DNA of 23,439 nt from a virus, in IMG/VR virus record IMGVR_UViG_3300036791_000233, positions 1 to 23,439 of that record; one strand, 5' to 3'. A program made the translations under genes and the position numbers. Positions 18,632-23,439 of the stretch are shown here, piece after piece. Position 1 is the stretch's first letter. Every line of letters begins with the position of its first letter. The notes below the pieces were generated by a model. It was not told the DNA's origin. It saw nothing but the letters and a program-made list of their open reading frames with translations, and did no database searches.

Positions 18632-18647
18632 CTAAAGGGGTTTAAGG

Positions 18648-18950
18648 ATGAAATGCCCGACCTTCCGCTGCCCGGAATCTTTGCCCGTACATGGCCGAAA
18701 AAAATACTGTCAGAAATGCCGCCAATCAATGTACTACTGGGATAAGAAGACGCCCGCCGAGCTAATCGACGCACGCTATAAGCGCGAAAAAAGCTTATTT
18801 CGAATTACCAACTTTGAAGACCGGAAAGCCGACCAAGACTTAGCGTCATTTAGGAAAGAGAAACGCGACAACAAAACAATGAGGGTTGCATATGGCAGAA
18901 AACGCCCCCCAACAACTACCCGAAGGCGTGACGCTAACGCGAGCCGGTAA
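18648..18950 (+). CDS. Zinc-finger protein heading the csrA operon, 100 aa
   Basis: Start ATG with AAGG a few bases upstream. The N-terminal treble-clef-like cluster CPTFRCPESLPVHGRKKYCQ followed by KCRQSMYYW (residues 3-29) is a Cys4-type finger. Then comes a charged helical region (ELIDARYKREKSLFRI; DLASFRKEKRDN) and an Arg-rich tail. The last 20 codons overlap the next gene in another frame, so the tail may be under weak constraint. A DNA- or RNA-binding regulator is likely from the cluster and basic charge; no named family. Confidence 0.6.
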   Translation: MKCPTFRCPESLPVHGRKKYCQKCRQSMYYWDKKTPAELIDARYKREKSLFRITNFEDRKADQDLASFRKEKRDNKTMRVAYGRKRPPTTTRRRDANASR

Positions 18951-19824
18951 GCACGCCTATACCCATGCCTTCAAGCTAAAGGTCATTGAGCGCATTAAGG
19001 GCGGGGAAACCGCGCGCGCCGTAGGCGAAGAGCTAGGCGTACACCCGACGCACGTTAGGCAATGGGTACGCGGTAAGGGCATGGACGTAGATAAACCGGA
19101 AACGGGCTTTATCGTCGGGCCATCGGGTAATAAGGTTTATTCGGATGCCTACAAAAAAGAAGCCGTCGCGCGGCTCATGTCGGGCGAGATTAATAGCGCC
19201 GATCTAGGCCGCGAGCTAGATGTACGCCCAAGCATTCTTTCGGCGTGGCGCCGAATGATTGGCGAAGGCCGCGAGCCCTACCACAAAACGCGCGACCCGG
19301 CGAAGCACAAGGGCGGGCGAAACTATAAAAAAGAATGGGCGCGGCGCAATGAATTGATGCAACAAAAAAAGGCGAAAATGACAACCCAAAAAAAGGATGT
19401 AAAGAGGGGAAGCTATACAGCGCTCTACAAGGTGGCGGCGCTCAAGCGATTGAAGGCGGGAGAAACGGCGAAACAAGTAGCAGACAGCTTAGGTATCGAC
19501 ATTTCGAACGTTTACAATTGGAGTAGCGACAAGAATAAACAACATGCGTGGCGAGCGGCGGCGGGGCGCAAAGGCGGGTTAATGAACAAAGGAAAGCCAA
19601 AAAAGAATGGAGGCGGCGCGCGCATCGGGGTTAGTTACGGCGACAGTAAGAAGCAAGTCGAAGAAACGACGGCGGTATTATCCACGCGCATGCGCGATGC
19701 GGTAGCACTCTTGAAGCACGCGAAGGCGGCGGCTTATGCGGATTTACAAAACGGAGTGATTAAAGAATTCAACGAAATGCATCTATTAGTCTTGCAGGCC
19801 TTGCGTACACTTACAGGGGAATAG
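18892..19824 (+). CDS. Protein with three tandem HTH modules (IS3 OrfA-like), 310 aa
   Basis: Three copies of one module are visible: [20 protein letters not shown] (23-42) continuing to [27 protein letters not shown] (83-102) continuing to LSAWRRM; and [20 protein letters not shown] (175-194) continuing to VYNWSSD. Each has the 'Y...+K..A+.R+..GE.....LG+....V..W' pattern of the helix-turn-helix in IS3/transposase OrfA and HTH_28 domains. There is no DDE catalytic domain. A basic linker (139-175) separates modules 2 and 3, and a helical C-terminus (258-308) may mediate oligomerisation. ATG 18892 has GAGGG 7 bases upstream. Followed 22 bases later by csrA. Confidence 0.75.
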   Translation: MAENAPQQLPEGVTLTRAGKHAYTHAFKLKVIERIKGGETARAVGEELGVHPTHVRQWVRGKGMDVDKPETGFIVGPSGNKVYSDAYKKEAVARLMSGEINSADLGRELDVRPSILSAWRRMIGEGREPYHKTRDPAKHKGGRNYKKEWARRNELMQQKKAKMTTQKKDVKRGSYTALYKVAALKRLKAGETAKQVADSLGIDISNVYNWSSDKNKQHAWRAAAGRKGGLMNKGKPKKNGGGARIGVSYGDSKKQVEETTAVLSTRMRDAVALLKHAKAAAYADLQNGVIKEFNEMHLLVLQALRTLTGE

Positions 19825-19846
19825 TTTTGAAGCCAGGGGGGCGACA

Positions 19847-20038
19847 ATGTTGATTCTTACAAGGCGGGTCGGCGAGTCGTTAATGATTGGCGACACGGTG
19901 ACGGTAACGATTCTTGACGTGAGGGGCAATCAGGTGCGCGTAGGCATTGCGGCGCCGAAAACTCTTGAAGTACATCGGGAAGAAATCTACCAGAAGATAC
20001 ACCCTGACTATGTGTCGCCCGATTGGGGTAACCGCTAG
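19847..20038 (+). CDS. csrA: CsrA/RsmA-type RNA-binding regulator
   Basis: 63 residues: [34 protein letters not shown], then [17 protein letters not shown]. It matches CsrA along its full length, including Leu4 and Arg6 in strand 1 and Arg44 (VHREEI) in strand 5, the two residues needed for RNA binding. CsrA dimers bind GGA in mRNA leaders and control translation and stability of host genes for carbon storage, motility and biofilm. A GGGGGG ribosome binding site precedes the ATG. It ends overlapping the tail of the convergent membrane protein gene. Phage copies are known and could reprogram host mRNA. This one looks fully functional. Confidence 0.95.
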   Translation: MLILTRRVGESLMIGDTVTVTILDVRGNQVRVGIAAPKTLEVHREEIYQKIHPDYVSPDWGNR

Positions 20039-20250
20039 ATTTTAGGCGGCGGCAACTGTTTCGATAGCGTGAAGGCGCGAACGATAAGCAAGATTAGCGC
20101 GACTACTACGCCCTCATATTCGGTTGTCTTGCCGTCTAACTTTAGAAATTCCATGAGCCCCGACCAATGCGGCGCGATAGCGCTTAGTGCGCCCAAAGCT
20201 ACGGCGCACCACGCGAGAAAATCTTTAATTAGCGATTTGATTAGCATCAT
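20035..20250 (-). CDS. Two-helix membrane protein (possible holin), 71 aa
   Basis: Starting at ATG 20250 ([12 protein letters not shown]), residues 11-33 ([23 protein letters not shown]) and about 45-64 ([19 protein letters not shown]) are hydrophobic, with a KLDGK linker. Size and topology fit class II holins, and it sits at the end of the tail module, where lysis genes often lie. No endolysin is found beside it, so the role is uncertain. An upstream extension of nine codons would overlap the previous gene by more. Confidence 0.55.
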   Translation of the reverse strand: MMLIKSLIKDFLAWCAVALGALSAIAPHWSGLMEFLKLDGKTTEYEGVVVALILLIVRAFTLSKQLPPPKI

Positions 20251-20407
20251 TTTTCGGTTGCTCCATGACGGCGCCATTACCGAGTGTTACCGGCTTTTGA
20301 TAGCGCGCCATAATTTGATTGATGAGCGTGAGCGATGTTTTCACGGGTAGCTCGGACAAGCCCGCGAGAATCAAATTCATTTCTTGGTCGGTGAAATCGA
20401 ATTGCAT
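20225..20407 (-). CDS. Small phage protein downstream of tail fibre, 60 aa
   Basis: A 60-residue protein: MQFDFTDQEMNLILAGLSEL followed by PVKTSLTLINQIMARYQ. The 'F+.+E.N.IL..L.ELP...S..LI..I..Q' pattern is seen in short phage proteins near tail fibre and lysis genes. These are of unknown function and mostly helical. It starts 3 bases after the tail fibre stop and overlaps the next gene by 26 bases. Confidence 0.65.
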   Translation of the reverse strand: MQFDFTDQEMNLILAGLSELPVKTSLTLINQIMARYQKPVTLGNGAVMEQPKNDANQIAN

Positions 20408-20410
20408 ATT

Positions 20411-21544
20411 TTAAGCTCCATAGAAACCCAAGGCTTTTAACGTCGCGACGATTTGCGCGACAACATTTGATGTTTGCACTAGCGTTGCCGTAGCGCCCGG
20501 ATAATTCGCAATGACGGCGTTACCGGTCGGGGTGCCCCAACCGTTGAGCGGCGCGGCGCCAGCGGCGCCATTGAAAGCAATCACGCCGCCCGCTCCGAGC
20601 GATAATCGATCCGAGATTCCTAGCGTTTGGCTTGACGCAAAATGTAACGCCCCATCGGCGCGAGAATTACCCAAAACCCAATTTTGTACGCCGAAGGTAT
20701 CGAAGTTTATCTGTGCATTGCCTGCCGTGGTCGTGTTAATGCCTAACCGTGAATCGCCCGCACCGCTGCCGACAATCGTCATAGAGCGATCATTTACGCC
20801 AGCGGGCGTAATACTATTAACGATTAGCGACACGCCGCCAGTCGGCGCGTTAATGGTTACATTACCCGCCGCGCTAATTACTTGCACGGCGGTGAAACTT
20901 GTCCCCAGCACTAATGGTATTGGGCCATTAGTAAGAACACCCGCGCTTGTCCCGATTGGGCCGCCCGGTACGAATGCGCCGGTAAATCCGCTCCCGCTCA
21001 TGCCAACAATAAAAGTAGCGGTTGCGTTTTGGATGTCTATGACTATGCCAGCGGCAGGGCCTAAACTTTGGTTTTGCAGGACTAAGCCGCCAGCAACGGC
21101 ATTGGCTACAACGTGCGATTGCAGCGCCGACGTGCCGCTAGTGGTATCCGCATTAATTAGTATGCCTTGCTGCCCGGAGGCAGCGTTAACAGTCAAGGCA
21201 AGGCCGCTAGTCGGTGGGCCTATGGTGACATTGCCCGCCGCCGATACCGTGATACCAAAGGGCAAATTGTTGCCCGCGATTTGATCCACCGACCAAATGA
21301 GATTACCTAGCGCATCTTGTAGCAGTAACTTATAAGTTAGGCCTTGCACTAGCCATACATTCGCTTCGCCGCGCGAATTTAAAATTATGGGGTTAGTGTT
21401 CGGCGTCGTTTGCGTCGAATCAACATAGGTCGCTTGCGGCGTCGTGGTGCCCGCTATGTAGGTAAAAAGTTTCCCGCCGCTTAACGCGGTGCCGTCATTC
21501 GCGACGGCGCGAAAGACCGGTGATGGTGCTAGCTGTACGCTCAT
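20411..21544 (-). CDS. Tail fibre / receptor-binding-like protein, 377 aa
   Basis: The N-terminal domain (about 10-65: GGKLFTYIAGTTTPQATYVD ... NPIILNSRGEANVWL) recurs in the adjacent 630-residue protein and is a common phage tail fibre attachment module. The middle is beta-rich with an internal repeat, ITVSAAGNVTIGPPTSGLAL (98-117) and VISAAGNVTINAPTGGVSLI (222-241), typical of a trimeric fibre shaft. The tip ends in PGATATLVQTSNVVAQIVAT with a C-terminal GFYGA. It overlaps the previous gene by 4 bases. It probably binds a host surface receptor. No peptidase or chaperone domain seen. Confidence 0.75.
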   Translation of the reverse strand: MSVQLAPSPVFRAVANDGTALSGGKLFTYIAGTTTPQATYVDSTQTTPNTNPIILNSRGEANVWLVQGLTYKLLLQDALGNLIWSVDQIAGNNLPFGITVSAAGNVTIGPPTSGLALTVNAASGQQGILINADTTSGTSALQSHVVANAVAGGLVLQNQSLGPAAGIVIDIQNATATFIVGMSGSGFTGAFVPGGPIGTSAGVLTNGPIPLVLGTSFTAVQVISAAGNVTINAPTGGVSLIVNSITPAGVNDRSMTIVGSGAGDSRLGINTTTAGNAQINFDTFGVQNWVLGNSRADGALHFASSQTLGISDRLSLGAGGVIAFNGAAGAAPLNGWGTPTGNAVIANYPGATATLVQTSNVVAQIVATLKALGFYGA

Positions 21545-23433
21545 ACGGAGTAAGAGAAGACAACGATTCCGACATTGCCGTTACGCGCGCCGCTCAAAGC
21601 GCTAGAGCCCGTGGCGCCGTTGTTACCGCCATCGTTAATGCCCGGGATACCCAAGCCGCCCGCGCCGCCAGCAAAGCCGGTGGACGCACTGCCGCTATTG
21701 CCGTTGGTGTTGGTGACGTTGCCACCCGTGGCGGGCGTGCCGCCCGGGCCGCCTATGGGGTTAATGCTGCCGTTGCCGCCCGTGGTCCCCCCGGGCGCGT
21801 TCATCGTGGTTATAGCCATCGTGCCGCTAGACGCGCTAGACGCGGCGCCATTGATACCGCCGCCGACACCGGCAACGCCCACGGTAAAGTTAAGCGTGTT
21901 GCCGCCTTGCCCGGTGACCGAGTAGGACGACAAGCAATAGGCACCCGAGCCGCCGCCGCCGCCGCCTTGCGTGGCGCCATCACCTAAGCCGCCGCCGCCC
22001 GAGCCGCCCCACACTTCAAGTGTGAGCGTGTTGTAACCCACCGGCACCGTTTCAACGAACGTGCCCGGGGTAATGTAGATATGCGTGATAGTGGTCGATG
22101 ACGTGCCGGTGCTAACCAACGTCATTTGCAAATAGCTACCGGCGCGCAGCGTGGTATTACTCCCGTTTAGCGTGTTTTGTGCCCACGAAATACCAAACGT
22201 GCCAGCGCTACCGACTAGCAGCGAACCCTTGAACATGGCTTCGTTGCTATTCGCGGTAATCGAAACATTGGCAAAAGGCACAACGGTTGCGTAAAAGCTT
22301 TGCCCGTTCGGGCCATAGGCAACGCCGTTGACAAACCCTAAACCGATGGCTGGGCCCGCGCCGCGCGAGTCAAGCGCCGTGCCGTCGTTGGTGAATTTAA
22401 AACCCGCGCCCGCTACGACAGAATCGAAGAGCAAATAAAGTTCGTAGACGTAACGCCCTATTGCAAGCGTGGGCGTTTGCAGATCCGGGTCGGGCGTTAG
22501 TGTCGTGGTGCTTACGCGCGTGGTGTCGCCAGGTTTTACCTTCGACGTTGAAACGCTGCCCGTGGTGCTTTGGTAGAAGTTAACTTTCCAATTTCCATTA
22601 CCAAGGTATTGCGCTAGCAGTGCATCGCCCGGTTGCGTGATGATGCTAGCGGCGCCCGGTAGATTTAAGCTCACGGCGTTGTAGGTAAGCGTTAGCGAAC
22701 CGGTAAAGCGGACGTGATAGATAGGCGCGGTTATGTTCGCGGAATTGCCAAAACTAGTTATGGTTGTCGTGCCGGTGATTTGCACCACGTGCGCGGCGGC
22801 GGTGCCGAGATCGGTAACGGTGGCCGATGCAATCGGGGTTTCTTGTCCGAATGTGCCTATCGTTACGCCGCTAAATGAACCAATGGAAATTAGTTGAAAA
22901 TTCCCGTTGTAATACATGACTTGGGTTGTTTGGCCCGCCGTGATTTGTCCGGCGCCCAACGGCGTGCCGTTGATATTTACAATCGGGATGGGCCCAAGCC
23001 CGTTAACGTTTAGCGTCGATGGCCCGGAATTGGTGAAGCTCGGAATAAAATAGATGACTTCGCCATTCGCGTAGGAAGTGAACGGCGTGGCGAAATTCAA
23101 GACATAGGCATTAGCTGCCCCGGTGTCGACGCCACCAAAAAGGGTTAGCAGTTGAGAGTTAAAAATCTGGTCGACTGTCCAAAGCGTATTACCCGCCGCG
23201 TCTTCCAAAATAAATTTGTAGCCGACGTTAGGCAAAATCCATACGTTTGCCTCACCCCGAGAATTCAAAATGACCGGGTTAGTGTTAGTCGTCCCGCCCG
23301 TGTTATCGGTGTAAGTAGCAATCGGGGTAGACGTGCCAGCGCTGTAGGTGAAAAGCTGCCCCCCGGCTAGGGGCGCGCCGCCGTTCGCAAATGCGACGAA
23401 TTTGGCATTTGGCGAAAGAAAGGCGGTTGTCAT
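21541..23433 (-). CDS. Tail fibre-like protein with glycine-rich adhesin tip, 630 aa
   Basis: Starts at ATG 23433, six bases from the window end. Residues 1-90 carry the shared module (GGQLFTYSAGTSTPIATYTD ... NPVILNSRGEANVWI). The shaft is Thr/Ser/Gly-rich beta sequence with a strand-rich core near 140-290. The last 168 residues (463-630) are glycine-rich (VWGGSGGGGLGDG, GGPGGTPATGGN, AGGAGGLGIPG), ending NGNVGIVVFSYS. This ending is seen in polyglycine-helix adhesin tips such as T-even gp38-like adhesins. Likely the main receptor-binding protein, first of the tail genes here. It overlaps the 377-residue gene by 4 bases. Confidence 0.75.
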   Translation of the reverse strand: MTTAFLSPNAKFVAFANGGAPLAGGQLFTYSAGTSTPIATYTDNTGGTTNTNPVILNSRGEANVWILPNVGYKFILEDAAGNTLWTVDQIFNSQLLTLFGGVDTGAANAYVLNFATPFTSYANGEVIYFIPSFTNSGPSTLNVNGLGPIPIVNINGTPLGAGQITAGQTTQVMYYNGNFQLISIGSFSGVTIGTFGQETPIASATVTDLGTAAAHVVQITGTTTITSFGNSANITAPIYHVRFTGSLTLTYNAVSLNLPGAASIITQPGDALLAQYLGNGNWKVNFYQSTTGSVSTSKVKPGDTTRVSTTTLTPDPDLQTPTLAIGRYVYELYLLFDSVVAGAGFKFTNDGTALDSRGAGPAIGLGFVNGVAYGPNGQSFYATVVPFANVSITANSNEAMFKGSLLVGSAGTFGISWAQNTLNGSNTTLRAGSYLQMTLVSTGTSSTTITHIYITPGTFVETVPVGYNTLTLEVWGGSGGGGLGDGATQGGGGGGSGAYCLSSYSVTGQGGNTLNFTVGVAGVGGGINGAASSASSGTMAITTMNAPGGTTGGNGSINPIGGPGGTPATGGNVTNTNGNSGSASTGFAGGAGGLGIPGINDGGNNGATGSSALSGARNGNVGIVVFSYSV

Positions 23434-23439
23434 GGTGTT

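Larger units (their letters stand above)
18276..18647. promoter_or_regulatory. Integrase upstream region with repeats, candidate attP area
   Basis: 372 bases without a convincing gene. It contains ACGGGTAACA (18317-18326), then GCGGGTAACAGTGCT (18327-18341), and the same 15-mer at 18509-18523. Further on are GAGAG-TTAAG-CTCTC (18601-18615) and the 14-bp palindrome GTGTGTATACACAC (18618-18631). The AT-rich centre is a plausible place for the attachment core. A minus frame spans 18469-18774 but is not called. Confidence 0.55.

Noticed and set aside
18469-18774. Minus-strand frame of 101 codons upstream of the integrase
   Set aside because: Its first 40 or so codons are antisense to the zinc-finger gene and its start lacks a ribosome binding site; it also spans the operator palindrome and a repeat.
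20511-21284. Long open plus-strand frame of 257 codons
   Set aside because: It is antisense to the tail fibre gene, with a Pro/Val/Ala-rich product typical of the reverse of a Gly/Thr-rich beta protein; no ribosome binding site.
21520-21987. Plus-strand frame of 155 codons, Arg/Ala-rich
   Set aside because: Antisense to the glycine-rich tip of the 630-residue protein; composition artefact.
1-23439. CRISPR array or insertion sequence
   Set aside because: No regularly spaced repeats and no transposase with a catalytic domain or terminal inverted repeats were seen; the OrfA-like HTH modules at 18892-19824 stand alone.

Overview
The window reads as part of a temperate tailed (dsDNA) bacteriophage or prophage, most likely of a proteobacterium. 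The support is a tyrosine integrase with a convergent excisionase-like gene, a P22-type Cro repressor, an Erf/YqaJ recombination pair, a lambda-Q-like antiterminator, two tail fibre or receptor-binding genes, dense ATGA/GTGA gene overlaps and many tiny phage ORFs. The host cannot be named. A beta- or gammaproteobacterium is a guess from the Cro, CsrA and Thivi_2564-like proteins and the moderately GC-rich, GCG/CGC-heavy codon use.

Left block (1-5787, minus strand, read right to left): a long overlapping operon of accessory genes. It holds zinc ribbons, a DUF2493/SLOG protein, a two-helix membrane protein, a small gene with a candidate programmed -1 frameshift, a Q-like antiterminator and, at the window edge, a partial GroES-like co-chaperonin. 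A degenerate tRNA-Thr-like element lies in its only large gap. The block starts at a divergent control region (5788-5920), from which a plus-strand operon of small zinc-finger, helical and ribbon-helix-helix proteins (5921-7369) runs the other way.

Middle block (7688-9690): a gene-poor, repeat-bearing stretch, then a minus-strand HTH gene, a terminator, a second ribbon-helix-helix paralogue and a conserved hypothetical. A second divergent control region and two plus-strand genes closed by a strong terminator follow.

Core block (9689-18275): a divergent early-promoter pair at 14058-14132 built on a perfect 13-bp inverted repeat. Leftward it drives Cro, a replication-initiation-like protein, a VRR-type nuclease, small membrane and zinc proteins and, at the end, a TGT/DpdA-like protein plus a PP-loop (PAPS-reductase-like) protein that may form a nucleic-acid modification cassette. 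Rightward it drives a micro-membrane protein, Erf annealing protein, a second micro-membrane protein, YqaJ exonuclease, a small protein with an SSB-type acidic tail, a DGQHR/ParB-like protein and an excisionase-like protein that meets the integrase tail to tail.

Right block (18276-23439): the integrase upstream region with repeated GCGGGTAACA sites, then a plus-strand operon of a zinc-finger protein, a protein with three tandem HTH modules and a phage CsrA. This converges on a minus-strand late module of two tail fibre-like proteins with a shared N-terminal domain and two small downstream genes. No terminase, portal, capsid, endolysin or clear CI repressor is visible here.
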